Part shown: positions 9,739 to 18,346 of the stretch, one piece after another
How positions within the stretch are numbered: position 1 is the stretch's first letter
How the letters are laid out: each line of letters begins with the position of its first letter
Assembly (NCBI GenBank): GCA_023266335.1
Contig: JAHFQJ010000002.1
Span: 62,001 to 126,000, forward strand
Origin: Burkholderiaceae bacterium
Lineage (GTDB): Bacteria > Pseudomonadota > Gammaproteobacteria > Burkholderiales > Burkholderiaceae
Direction: 5' to 3'
DNA: 64,000 nt
Program-made: the position numbers and the translations under genes
The notes under the pieces: model-generated
Database searches by the model: none
What the model was told of the DNA's origin: nothing
Seen by the model: only the letters and a program-made list of their open reading frames with translations

Positions 9739-10869
9739 ATGAATATTTTAGATTATCATACTTTACAGTATATATGGTGGATAATAATGCTGGTTTTAAT
9801 TATTGGATTTAGCATTACTGATGGTTTTGATATGGGTGTTGCTGTGTTATTACCGTTTATTGCAAAAACTGATATTGAAAGACGTGTAGTGATAAATACA
9901 GTCGGTGCAACTTGGGAAGGCAATCAAGTATGGTTAATTACTGCACTAGCTGCTTTATTTGCTGCCTTTCCGCAAGTTTATGCTGTATCATTTTCCACCT
10001 TATACATTGCTCTAATGCTTACTTTATTTTGCTTATTTTTACGTCCGGTAGGTTTTGATTACCGCAGTAAATTATCCAATCCAAAATGGCGTAAATATTG
10101 GGATATAGCATTGTTTGCCGGAGGATTTTTCCCTTGCATAATTTTTGGAATTGCCGTTGGAAATATATTTTTAGGCTTGCCTTTTTATTTTGATAAATGG
10201 CAAATGATATATAATACTGCTTCTTTTACAAAATTATTTCATCCTTTTGCATTACTTACTTCTTTGATCGGATTAAGTTTATTTTGTTTGCATGGTGCAA
10301 CTTGGCTTAATGTTAAAACCAGCGGAATTATTCAGTCTAGGGCTAAAAAATTTGCTAAGTTTTTTGCAGCTTTTTTTATTATTTTATGGATTATAGGCGG
10401 TTTTTCTTTAAAATTCATTCATGGATTTTCAATAGACCAAAACGCAGTAATTACACTGAAAACAAATGCTTGGCTTAATAACTTTATACAATATCCTAAA
10501 TTATATTTTATATGTTTATCTGGAATATTCTGCGTAGGCTTAAATATTTTATTACAAAATAAATTTGCTAAATTGTCATGGATTTTAAGCTGCTTAACTA
10601 TTATTATATTTTTTGTAAATACAGCAATTGCATTATTCCCGTTTATGCTTCCATCCTCTGCTAATTTACAGCAAAGCTTAACTGCATTTAATGCAAGCTC
10701 AAGTCATAAAACTTTATTTTCTATGCTAATAGCTGTTATTATATTTATGCCATTAATCATTACTTATACGGCTTGGGTTTATAACGTATTAAAAGGAAAA
10801 ATTGAAGAAAAAGATATTGAAGAAACCCAAGAAAATCTAGCAAAGAATAAAAATTCTTATTGGTATTAA
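9739..10869 (+). CDS. cydB: Cytochrome bd ubiquinol oxidase subunit II
   Basis: 376 residues, close to the usual ~379, with eight or nine membrane segments. The N-terminal YIWWIIMLVLIIGFSITDGFD and GANTVGATWEGNQVWLI-like region (here INTVGATWEGNQVWLI) are diagnostic. It forms the heterodimer with CydA and stabilises the haem sites. It begins 16 bases after cydA and is followed by cydX. The charged tail (about residues 353-376) is slightly longer than in some relatives. Confidence 0.97.
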   Translation: MNILDYHTLQYIWWIIMLVLIIGFSITDGFDMGVAVLLPFIAKTDIERRVVINTVGATWEGNQVWLITALAALFAAFPQVYAVSFSTLYIALMLTLFCLFLRPVGFDYRSKLSNPKWRKYWDIALFAGGFFPCIIFGIAVGNIFLGLPFYFDKWQMIYNTASFTKLFHPFALLTSLIGLSLFCLHGATWLNVKTSGIIQSRAKKFAKFFAAFFIILWIIGGFSLKFIHGFSIDQNAVITLKTNAWLNNFIQYPKLYFICLSGIFCVGLNILLQNKFAKLSWILSCLTIIIFFVNTAIALFPFMLPSSANLQQSLTAFNASSSHKTLFSMLIAVIIFMPLIITYTAWVYNVLKGKIEEKDIEETQENLAKNKNSYWY

Positions 10870-10921
10870 CTAGTTCATTAGCTAATTTTAATAATAGTAT
10901 AGATATACATAAAAGGATAAT

Positions 10922-11017
10922 ATGTGGTATTTTACGTGGATATTGGGCTTAGGTTTAGCTATTGCTGCCGGAATTATTAGTGTGATTTACTTGGAATCCA
11001 ACAATGATATTGATTAA
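10922..11017 (+). CDS. cydX: Cytochrome bd small subunit CydX
   Basis: 31 residues: MWYFTWILGLGLAIAAG, then an acidic tail YLESNNDID. The MWYF(T/A)W start and single membrane helix are typical of CydX, which stabilises the CydAB complex. AAAAGGA lies four bases before the ATG at 10922. It is last in the cyd operon. Confidence 0.93.
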   Translation: MWYFTWILGLGLAIAAGIISVIYLESNNDID

Positions 11018-11043
11018 ATTATAATAATTAAATGCAAATTTGA

Positions 11044-11081
11044 AAATCACTATATAATTTTATTCAACAATACAGTGATTT
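11044..11081. terminator. Hairpin between convergent cydX and sucD
   Basis: AAATCACT at 11044-11051 pairs with AGTGATTT at 11074-11081 around a 22-base AT-rich loop. It sits between converging operons and probably ends transcription in both directions. There is no long T run. Confidence 0.45.
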
Positions 11082-11103
11082 AAATATTAGGATTAAACTA
11101 AAA

Positions 11104-11994
11104 TTATGCAGCTACTAAAGCTCTTTGAACTAACTCGCCTAATTCAGATAAATTTTTAGTAACAGTAATACCGCATGCTTCCATAACCGCTAATTTAGCC
11201 TGAGCAGTATCATCACCGCCTGAAACTAATGCACCAGCATGCCCCATACGTTTTCCAGCTGGAGCAGTTACACCTGCGATAAAGCCAAACACTGGTTTTT
11301 TGCAGTTGTCTTTAATCCAAAGAGCAGCATTAACTTCATCTGGACCGCCAATTTCACCAATCATTACAATTGCATCGGTTTCATCATCATCATTAAACAT
11401 TTTAATTACATCAAGATGCTTTAAACCGTTGATTGGATCGCCGCCAATACCAACTGCACTAGAAACGCCTAAACCTAAACTGCTTAATTGAGCCACTGCC
11501 TCATAGGTTAATGTACCAGAACGCGATACAACACCAATCTGGCCTCTACGATGAATATGCCCAGGCATAATACCAATTTTAATTTCATCTGGAGTAATTA
11601 ACCCAGGGCAATTCGGACCTAATAATAATGTTTTACTATTAGATTTTTTCATATGATCTTTCACCATCATCATATCACGTACTGGAATTCCTTCGGTGAT
11701 ACAAATGACTAAATCTAATTCCGCATCTACTGCTTCAATAATTGCAGCGGCAGCACCAGCTGGAGGTACATAGATTACAGATACAGATGCGGCTGTTTTT
11801 TCTTTTGCTTCTTTAACCGTAGCAAAAATTGGTATGCCTTCAAATATTTCTCCGGCTTTTTTTGGATTAACGCCTGCGACAAAGCAATTTTTACCATTTG
11901 CATAATTTAAACAACCTAAAGTATGAAACTGCCCTGTTTTTCCGGTAATACCTTGCGTCATTACTTTAGTATTTTTATCAATTAAAATTGACAT
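11104..11994 (-). CDS. sucD: Succinyl-CoA synthetase alpha subunit
   Basis: 296 residues, full length. With SucC it interconverts succinyl-CoA and succinate with substrate-level nucleotide phosphorylation in the TCA cycle. The N-terminal CoA-binding Rossmann domain contains TGKTGQFHT. The phosphorylated histidine is H252 in GHAGALVSGG. GILGPNCPG-like LLGPNCPGLI and VSRSGTLTYE are also present. It lies downstream of sucC on the same strand, but 858 bases away instead of the usual few, with two unknown small genes between. Confidence 0.97.
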   Translation of the reverse strand: MSILIDKNTKVMTQGITGKTGQFHTLGCLNYANGKNCFVAGVNPKKAGEIFEGIPIFATVKEAKEKTAASVSVIYVPPAGAAAAIIEAVDAELDLVICITEGIPVRDMMMVKDHMKKSNSKTLLLGPNCPGLITPDEIKIGIMPGHIHRRGQIGVVSRSGTLTYEAVAQLSSLGLGVSSAVGIGGDPINGLKHLDVIKMFNDDDETDAIVMIGEIGGPDEVNAALWIKDNCKKPVFGFIAGVTAPAGKRMGHAGALVSGGDDTAQAKLAVMEACGITVTKNLSELGELVQRALVAA

Positions 11995-12031
11995 GATTAT
12001 TTTCCTTATTTTATTTTGTTAAATTTTGATA

Positions 12032-12487
12032 TTATGAATCCTGCGATGATATTTGATTTTCTATTTCTATGTTACATTCATGCGTTATATTATTTAATGC
12101 GTTTAAAATATAGCTGAAACTTAAATCTTTCCCATCAATAGAAATTTTTGCGCCTGCACCTACTACTTTTCCTAAATCATCTTCTATTTCATCATACAAT
12201 TTATTAACGAATTTATCTCTAGCAAACTTGGCTCCGCTTGTTTTCTTAATAATAGATGGAATATATCTAGTACAATATTCACCTGTATGCCAATTCATTC
12301 TTCTAGAATCAACATCATTATTATGGCAATCAATAAAATGCCTTCTAACTACTCCTTAAATACAGTCTTTTGATAAACTTCTAGAATATATAGAAGCAAA
12401 AGCATCTGCAACACTGCTTACATGCTTGCACATTTCTACTTGTCTTCTAGCAGGTAATCTACCATTTTGTAATGCTACTCCTGACAT
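12032..12487 (-). pseudogene. Unknown small gene inside sucCD, interrupted by an in-frame stop
   Basis: An ATG at 12487-12485 has a strong AGGAGG ribosome-binding site seven bases upstream. The frame runs MSGVALQNGRLPARRQ...SLSKDCI, then meets TAA at 12358-12356 (codon 44). It stays open in the same frame to 12032. Read through, it would be 151 residues; the downstream part restarts at MNWHTGEYC (12298, 88 residues). I do not recognise the family. The good ribosome-binding site and long single frame suggest a real gene recently broken by one point mutation, or two adjacent small genes. It lies 37 bases upstream of sucD. Confidence 0.5.
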
Positions 12488-12574
12488 GTATTTACCTCCT
12501 GCTTTTTATCTAGCACATATTTATAAAAAATGCCACTACTAATTAATAAATCATTAATTTAGTGTTTTCATCAA

Positions 12575-12850
12575 TTAATATGGGCATTTTGAATGCTTAT
12601 TTTGTGCAATTAATTTGCGCATATGACTAGCATTTGAACAATTTTCTTCATTTACACCACAAATTCCTATTCTATCTTTAGCTATTGCTTCACAATATTC
12701 TATTTCGCTGGTATTCTTTAAGCTATCATATAATGCAAGATACTCTGTCACTCCATGTTTGCAATAATATGCGTCTGGAACAATACCATTGACAACACCA
12801 TAGTTTAACCTATTTGCAAATGTTATAAATTTAAGATGAATTTTTGCCAT
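12575..12850 (-). CDS. Unknown 91-residue protein, translationally coupled to sucC
   Basis: ATG 12850 lies two bases after the sucC stop (TAA, AT, then ATG), so ribosomes leaving sucC would feed it directly. The protein starts MAKIHLKFITFANRLNYG and has six Cys spread along its length, the last near the C-terminus (HSKCPY). There is no signal peptide or membrane segment. I do not recognise a family. The Cys residues (YYCKHG, EYCEAI, GICG, ENCSN) could bind metal, but that is speculation. Its place inside the sucC-sucD operon is unusual. Confidence 0.65.
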   Translation of the reverse strand: MAKIHLKFITFANRLNYGVVNGIVPDAYYCKHGVTEYLALYDSLKNTSEIEYCEAIAKDRIGICGVNEENCSNASHMRKLIAQNKHSKCPY

Positions 12851-12852
12851 AT

Positions 12853-14013
12853 TTATTTCACCGCAGCTACCACAGATTTAGCCGCATCAGCTAAAGTATC
12901 TGCGCCAATAATTGGTAATCCGCTTTCAGCCAGCATTTTCTTACCTAAATCTTCATTCGTACCTTTCATACGTACAACTAAAGGCACATTTAATGAAACA
13001 GCTTTACATGCAGCAATTACACCTTCAGCAATAATATCACAACGCATAATGCCGCCAAAAATATTGACTAAAATTGCTTTTAGGTTAGGATTTTTCAACA
13101 TGATTTTAAAAGCTTCCGTAACTTTTTCTGTAGTTGCACCGCCGCCTACATCTAAAAAGTTAGCTGGTTCTCCACCAAATAATTTAATGGTATCCATGGT
13201 TGCCATAGCTAAACCTGCACCGTTTACTAAGCATCCAATATTGCCGTCTAATGAAATATAAGCTAAATCAAATTTAGAAGCTTCAACTTCTGCTGGATCT
13301 TCTTCATCTAAATCTCTATATGCTAAAATTTCCGGATGTCTAAATAATGCATTGCTATCAAAATTAAATTTAGCATCTAAAGCAATAATCTTACCGCTGC
13401 CGGTTAAAATTAACGGATTAATTTCAGCTAAAGAAGCATCTTTTTCTACAAATGCCTTATATAAACCTAGTAAGGCAGCAGAACCTTCAGGAACACTAGC
13501 TTCCGGAATACCAATTTTACGGCATAAATCATTAGCTTCAGATTGAGTTAAACCAATAGCCGGGTCAACAAAAGTTTTATGCAATAATTCAGGATGTTTT
13601 TCTGCTACCTCTTCAATATCCATTCCGCCTTCGCTGGAAGCCATCATACAAATTGTTTGAGTTACGCGGTCTACTACTAGACTAACATATAATTCTTTTT
13701 TAATATCTGCACCTTCTTCAATAAGCAGGCGTCTTACTTTTTGTCCCTGCGCGCTTGTTTGATGAGTAACTAACTGCATACCTAAAATATTAGTTGCATA
13801 TGTACGCACTTCGTCTAAATTTTTAGCTACTTTAACACCGCCGCCTTTTCCACGACCGCCTGCATGAATTTGAGCTTTAATTACCCAAACCGAACCGCCT
13901 AATTCTTCCGCTGCCTGCATAGATTCTTCTACGCTAAATGCCAGAATTCCTCTTAGAACCGGAACACCAAAATTTTTTAAAATTTCCTTGCCTTGATATT
14001 CATGAATGTTCAT
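12853..14013 (-). CDS. sucC: Succinyl-CoA synthetase beta subunit
   Basis: 386 residues, full length (usual 388). It carries the ATP-grasp domain and the succinate site. [19 protein letters not shown] is the standard start. [32 protein letters not shown] and [12 protein letters not shown] are all conserved. It is the first gene of the minus-strand sucC-orf-(orf)-sucD group. The upstream gap of ~295 bases shared with yggX should contain its promoter. Confidence 0.98.
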   Translation of the reverse strand: MNIHEYQGKEILKNFGVPVLRGILAFSVEESMQAAEELGGSVWVIKAQIHAGGRGKGGGVKVAKNLDEVRTYATNILGMQLVTHQTSAQGQKVRRLLIEEGADIKKELYVSLVVDRVTQTICMMASSEGGMDIEEVAEKHPELLHKTFVDPAIGLTQSEANDLCRKIGIPEASVPEGSAALLGLYKAFVEKDASLAEINPLILTGSGKIIALDAKFNFDSNALFRHPEILAYRDLDEEDPAEVEASKFDLAYISLDGNIGCLVNGAGLAMATMDTIKLFGGEPANFLDVGGGATTEKVTEAFKIMLKNPNLKAILVNIFGGIMRCDIIAEGVIAACKAVSLNVPLVVRMKGTNEDLGKKMLAESGLPIIGADTLADAAKSVVAAVK

Positions 14014-14244
14014 GCATTTTCCTAGATATTAAAATAATAATAGCGGATATTTTAGCATAATTTTAAGAGTAGAACAAATATAAAAATGACAAGAAATTGA
14101 GGGGTAGATTTGTATTTTTATATTATCAAAAATTACTTTTCTTATAAATAAAAGGATATATAGAATATTAATAATGTTTAAATAAATTCATTTACTCAAT
14201 CCCATTTATGTTAAATCAATGTTCAATTTTAAAATTATTTATAT

Positions 14245-14273
14245 TTTGCACTATAAAATGCATATGTTATAAT
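14245..14273 (+). promoter_or_regulatory. Probable promoter of yggX
   Basis: TATAAT at 14268-14273 is preceded by TG at 14265-14266, giving an extended -10. A weak TTTGCA-like -35 lies at 14245-14250 with a 17-base spacer. The start codon is 36 bases further on. The remainder of the 14014-14308 gap is AT-rich; I see nothing else clear in it. Confidence 0.55.
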
Positions 14274-14308
14274 TCTCTGTTCATAAACTTAATCCAATAT
14301 ATTATATC

Positions 14309-14575
14309 ATGGCAAAAACAGTACATTGTATAAAATTAAAACAAGATTTAGAAGGTTTAGATAGAGCACCTATTCCGGGTGAACTTGGCAAGCGTATTTT
14401 AGAAGGTATATCTAAACAAGCTTGGGCTGATTGGTTAAAATATCAAACTATGTTAATTAATGAAAACCGTCTTAATATGTCAGACACTAGAGCAAGACAA
14501 TATTTATTGCGTCAAGCTGAAAAATATTTTTTTGGCGATGGTGCAGATGCGATTAGCGGATATACACCAGAGTAA
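14309..14575 (+). CDS. yggX: Fe(2+)-trafficking protein YggX
   Basis: 88 residues, the usual size. [18 protein letters not shown] carries the conserved Cys7. [29 protein letters not shown] and [13 protein letters not shown] match the family. It protects Fe-S clusters against oxidation and has been proposed to handle iron. A small reading frame follows in the same frame directly after the stop. Confidence 0.95.
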   Translation: MAKTVHCIKLKQDLEGLDRAPIPGELGKRILEGISKQAWADWLKYQTMLINENRLNMSDTRARQYLLRQAEKYFFGDGADAISGYTPE

Positions 14576-14578
14576 AAA

Positions 14579-14755
14579 TTGAAAAATCCCATAAATTATC
14601 CCTTATTAGGTGGTAAAGTAACAGAACAAGTACATAAAGCTTATGTGCATTCCAAATTGACTGTATCGTTAGAAGTTTTTCGTGCTTATAGAAAATTAAA
14701 AAATCTTTCCCGTAAATATAATAAACTTCAAAAACAAGCATATACATTGCGTTAA
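14579..14755 (+). CDS. Possible 58-residue basic protein downstream of yggX
   Basis: A frame beginning TTG 14579 follows the yggX stop by one codon, in the same reading frame. It ends at TAA 14753-14755. The translation (KNPINYPLLGGKVTEQVHKA..., later VFRAYRKLKNLSRKYNKLQ) is basic, helical and composed like coding sequence. There is no ATG and only a weak ribosome-binding site. It may be a small gene coupled to yggX, or a lost C-terminal extension behind a new stop. I do not recognise it. Confidence 0.4.
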   Translation: MKNPINYPLLGGKVTEQVHKAYVHSKLTVSLEVFRAYRKLKNLSRKYNKLQKQAYTLR

Positions 14756-14799
14756 ATTATTTTTTTATGCCAATCTTAAAATATTTATGAAAGTAAAAT

Positions 14800-15663
14800 A
14801 TGACTAAAATTATCAGCGGTAATGAATTAGCAAAAAAAATCCGTTCTCAAATATCACAAAATGTACAAACAAGAATTGAACAAGGTAAACAAACAACTTT
14901 AGCTGTTATTTTAGTTGGGCAAGATCCTGCCAGCCATGTGTATGTAACTAATAAAGTAAAGGCTTGCCAAGAATGCGGAATTAATTCTATTTTAGAAAAA
15001 TATGAAGCCAATATTACACAAGAGCAATTATTAAAGCGTATTCAAGATTTAAATGAAGATAAGAATGTACATGGTATTTTAGTACAATTGCCTTTGCCAA
15101 AACATATTGACAGCCATGCTGTAATTGAAGCAATTTCTCCGTATAAAGATGTAGATGGTTTTCATATAGCTAATGCTGGAGCTTTAATGACGGGAAATCC
15201 AATATTTAAGCCATGTACGCCATATGCTTGTATGAAAATGCTGGAAAGTATAAATTATGAGATTAAAGGTGCATATGCTGTAATAGTTGGAGCTTCCAAT
15301 ATTGTGGGTAAACCAATGGCATTATTGTTGCTGCAGCAAGGAGCAACGGTAACTATTTGTAACAGTAAAACTAAAGATTTAGCAGCACACACACAAATGG
15401 CTGACATTGTAATAATGGCAGTCGGTAGACCTAATATGTTAAAAGCAGAGCATATCAAACAAGGGGCTGTTATTATTGATGTTGGAATTAACCGCTTAGA
15501 AAATGGTAAATTATGCGGTGATGCTGATTTTAAAGATTTGCAGGATAAAGCTGCGTTTATCACGCCTGTTCCAGGCGGAGTTGGACCTATGACAATCACT
15601 ATGCTTTTACAAAATACTTTAGAAGCAGCTTCTTATTTAGATAAGATAAATTATAATACATGA
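14800..15663 (+). CDS. folD: Bifunctional methylenetetrahydrofolate dehydrogenase/cyclohydrolase
   Basis: 287 residues, full length. It oxidises 5,10-methylene-THF to methenyl-THF and hydrolyses that to 10-formyl-THF. [20 protein letters not shown] contains the catalytic Tyr and Lys. [20 protein letters not shown] and the NADP-binding [11 protein letters not shown] follow, with [11 protein letters not shown] near the end. Together with folK and folP it places three folate genes in this window, though not adjacent. Confidence 0.97.
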   Translation: MTKIISGNELAKKIRSQISQNVQTRIEQGKQTTLAVILVGQDPASHVYVTNKVKACQECGINSILEKYEANITQEQLLKRIQDLNEDKNVHGILVQLPLPKHIDSHAVIEAISPYKDVDGFHIANAGALMTGNPIFKPCTPYACMKMLESINYEIKGAYAVIVGASNIVGKPMALLLLQQGATVTICNSKTKDLAAHTQMADIVIMAVGRPNMLKAEHIKQGAVIIDVGINRLENGKLCGDADFKDLQDKAAFITPVPGGVGPMTITMLLQNTLEAASYLDKINYNT

Positions 15664-15714
15664 TAAAAATGCTAGAATAAATATAAAAAAAACTAAGAAG
15701 TAGGCAAAATATCT

Positions 15715-15906
15715 ATGCACAAAGATATATTTATCAATCTGTTATAGGCTTTGGATTTAGAAAGACGCCGTAGATATAAGATAAAAACTCATGATAGCAA
15801 AACTATAATTATAAAAAGGCAAAATGGAGGCATGGGCAATGCGGTTAAATCTGATGTTGCTAAAATATTAAGTCTAAATTCGGATCGGTTTAATATGATT
15901 GATTAA
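15715..15906 (+). pseudogene. Possible decayed small gene before rpoE
   Basis: The 326-base gap between folD and rpoE holds a frame from ATG 15715 with TAG at codon 11 (15745-15747). It then stays open to TAA 15904-15906. The downstream part reads LDLERRRRYKIKTHDS...KRQNGGMGNAVKSD. A GTAGG-like ribosome-binding site lies upstream. I do not recognise it, and it may be chance. A promoter for rpoE must lie in the last ~80 bases but is not obvious. Confidence 0.3.
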
Positions 15907-15989
15907 TGGTTTAATCAGCTGGGATTGTATAGATTAATAATTTGTGTTAAATTAGTAGTTAATATCTAATATCGAAAAACATATATAAA

Positions 15990-16574
15990 ATGCATGCAGA
16001 TAATGATTTAGCTATTGTGCAGGCTATACAAGCAGGCGATAAAAATAGTTTTGCTTTATTAGCAGCAAAATATGATGCAAAAATTCAAAGGCTAATTTTT
16101 AGATTTGTCAAAAATGAAAGTATTACACAAGAGTTAACTCAAGATTCTTTTATCAAAGCATATCGTGCACTCCCTAATTTTAGGGGGGATTCTGCTTTTT
16201 ATACTTGGCTTTACCGTATTGCTGTCAATGTAGCAAAAACATGGTTAATACAAAATAATAATATTGAATTTTCCAGCACATTTATTAACCAAAAAGATGA
16301 AACTTTTGACCTTCAAGATACTCTAATAGACAATAACACCCCAGATAATTCCTTACATAACCAACAGCTTATGTCTTTAATACAGCGTACTGTAGATAAT
16401 TTGCCCCATGATTTACGCACGGCATTGACTTTACGAGAGATTGAAGGTTTAAGTTACGAAGAAATAGCTAAGATTATGGAATGTCCAATTGGTACGGTGA
16501 GGTCAAGAATTTTTAGAGCTAGAGATATTTTGACACAAAAGCTAAGTGTTTTAGTAGATCCAGGTAACATATAG
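15990..16574 (+). CDS. rpoE: ECF sigma factor RpoE/AlgU (sigma-E)
   Basis: 194 residues. Region 2 is marked by LTQDSFIKAYRALPNFRGDSAFYTWLYRIA, and region 4 by LRTALTLREIEGLSYEEIA followed by CPIGTVRSRIFRARDIL. These are close to the classical RpoE sequence. It directs transcription of envelope-stress genes. It is followed by its anti-sigma factor and rseB, so the usual control by regulated proteolysis is likely. A central acidic insert (around residues 95-110) is more variable. Confidence 0.94.
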   Translation: MHADNDLAIVQAIQAGDKNSFALLAAKYDAKIQRLIFRFVKNESITQELTQDSFIKAYRALPNFRGDSAFYTWLYRIAVNVAKTWLIQNNNIEFSSTFINQKDETFDLQDTLIDNNTPDNSLHNQQLMSLIQRTVDNLPHDLRTALTLREIEGLSYEEIAKIMECPIGTVRSRIFRARDILTQKLSVLVDPGNI

Positions 16575-16593
16575 TATAAGTACAGGTTCATAT

Positions 16594-17199
16594 ATGAGTA
16601 GATATAAACAAGAATCATTTTTAATTTTAGAACAATTATCTGCTGCAATTGATGCCGAAGATAATATTCCTAAAGAAATATTTGATAAAAATCATGAATT
16701 AAAACGAAGTGCTGATATGCTTTGGAAAACACAAAGTTTAATAAATGTAGCACTAAATAGTGATTCTTTTAATTTTATTCCAAGTAATAATTTAGATTTA
16801 ATTATGAATAAAATTAATGATATTGAAATACAAAATATACCTGTAAATATTATTAATAGTAAACAAAGTAAGCTTAAAGGTATTATACGGCATATTGGAA
16901 TAAAAAATATAAAGCAAAATGCAAAAAAGTGGCTAAATATTTTATTCCCAATTGGTATAACGGCTGCATTTATGGGTTTAAGTGTTAGCACCCATAATAT
17001 GGAACTATTTAATAATTCACAAAATTTATATATAAATTCCACAGCATTAACTCCTTCAGAGGATGATAAGCGTATAAATATGTATATTAGCGCACATCAA
17101 AGAAATGACAGCCATGCGTATGGTTTAGTTAATATTGCTAACACTGAAGATATTGAAGATAATTATGTAGATAATTATACATTTAAAACATCACACTAA
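16594..17199 (+). CDS. rseA: Anti-sigma-E factor RseA-like
   Basis: 201 residues, strongly diverged. The cytoplasmic N-terminal part starts MSRYKQESFLILEQLSAAIDAED and contains LKRSADMLWKTQSLI, resembling RseA_N. One membrane helix lies at about 113-132, and a periplasmic tail of ~70 residues follows. Position between rpoE and rseB supports the assignment more than sequence does. It would hold RpoE at the membrane until DegS/RseP-type cleavage. Confidence 0.75.
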   Translation: MSRYKQESFLILEQLSAAIDAEDNIPKEIFDKNHELKRSADMLWKTQSLINVALNSDSFNFIPSNNLDLIMNKINDIEIQNIPVNIINSKQSKLKGIIRHIGIKNIKQNAKKWLNILFPIGITAAFMGLSVSTHNMELFNNSQNLYINSTALTPSEDDKRINMYISAHQRNDSHAYGLVNIANTEDIEDNYVDNYTFKTSH

Positions 17200-17209
17200 T
17201 ATATAAAAC

Positions 17210-18286
17210 ATGAAGTTTATAAAACTGCATATCAATTTTTTATTTGCTGCTTTGATTATATTGATGCAGCCAATAGCAGGGGCTGCCGGTAATGAAAATA
17301 TAACTTCCGTTAAAAAAACAACCTTAGCTGGTTCAGCGCAATCTTCAGTTACATCAACAAGTGCATGGCTGGAAAAAATGCAGAAGCAAGCAAAGATTAG
17401 TAATTTTAAAGGCACTGTAATAATGCAAAAGCAAAATGCAAACAGCATTAAAACAAGGACATTTAACATTACTCATTTCTTTGAAGGCAGTAGTGAATAT
17501 GAAAAAATAACTCCTTTAGATGGTAATATGCGCTTTATTGTACGCATTAATCAAGTAGTCCAAGCTTATATTGAACCTAAAAAAATTATTATCAGCACCA
17601 AAAGAGATGATGCCGGATTTCCATTTTTGACTAATAATATCAATCAAGTGAGTAAATTATATAGTATTTCATCATTAAGTAAGGAAAGAATCTTAGGCTA
17701 TAATACAGATGTATTTTTATTAAGTCCAAAAAATCCTAAAGATAAAAGATATAATTATAAAATATGGACTTATAATGATTTAATTTTAAAAATTCAGACT
17801 TCATGGCAAGGTAAGTTATTGGAGCAAGTATTTTTTGCAGATTTACAGAATATTGAGTTAAACTTAAATGAAATTCAAGATTGGATGTCGTATGGTAAAA
17901 ATTGGCAGTATAAACTCCCACGTATGCAGGAAGTAAATTTACAAAAATATGGCTGGAATTTTATAAAAGAATATAAAGGGTATGAACATATAAAATCTAT
18001 GCGGAAAAATACTGTAAATGAAAAAAATCCTGCAAGTGATGTTTACATGCATCAAGTAATTTATTCAGATGGATTGGCTAGTATATCAATATTTATTGAG
18101 TCTAACCCTACTCTTGACTTAGAGTCTGCACTAAATAAGTATAAAAATATAAACCGAGGAAATAATCATATTTATACTAAAAATATCAATGGTTATTCTA
18201 TCACCGCTGTAGGAGAAGCTCCAGCATCTATTTTAGAAGAATTAATTAACACTATTAATGTTCCTCCTGCTAATGTTTTAAAATAA
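17210..18286 (+). CDS. rseB: Periplasmic sigma-E regulator RseB/MucB
   Basis: 358 residues, with a signal peptide (MKFIKLHINFLFAALIILM, cleavage probably near AGA-AG around residue 24). The MucB/RseB N-terminal domain has WLEKMQKQAKISNFKGTVIM, and the C-terminal domain contains YSDGLASISIFIE. It binds the RseA periplasmic tail and protects it from proteolysis, and senses mislocalised lipoprotein or LPS. It begins 10 bases after rseA. A DegP/MucD gene does not follow, unlike many relatives. Confidence 0.87.
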   Translation: MKFIKLHINFLFAALIILMQPIAGAAGNENITSVKKTTLAGSAQSSVTSTSAWLEKMQKQAKISNFKGTVIMQKQNANSIKTRTFNITHFFEGSSEYEKITPLDGNMRFIVRINQVVQAYIEPKKIIISTKRDDAGFPFLTNNINQVSKLYSISSLSKERILGYNTDVFLLSPKNPKDKRYNYKIWTYNDLILKIQTSWQGKLLEQVFFADLQNIELNLNEIQDWMSYGKNWQYKLPRMQEVNLQKYGWNFIKEYKGYEHIKSMRKNTVNEKNPASDVYMHQVIYSDGLASISIFIESNPTLDLESALNKYKNINRGNNHIYTKNINGYSITAVGEAPASILEELINTINVPPANVLK

Positions 18287-18346
18287 AATTACCTAGAATT
18301 AAGTAGCCGTAGCATATTTTTATTACACTAAATAAACAAGTCAAGA

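Noticed and set aside
12032-12487. Stop-codon readthrough or a changed genetic code
   Set aside because: Interrupted frames use TAA in one case and TAG in another, while dozens of intact genes end normally at TAA and TAG. Plain decay explains it better.
15751-15906. A 51-residue frame from TTG 15751 as a real gene
   Set aside because: It is preceded in frame by TAG and has no ribosome-binding site; I list the longer interrupted frame only as a weak pseudogene.
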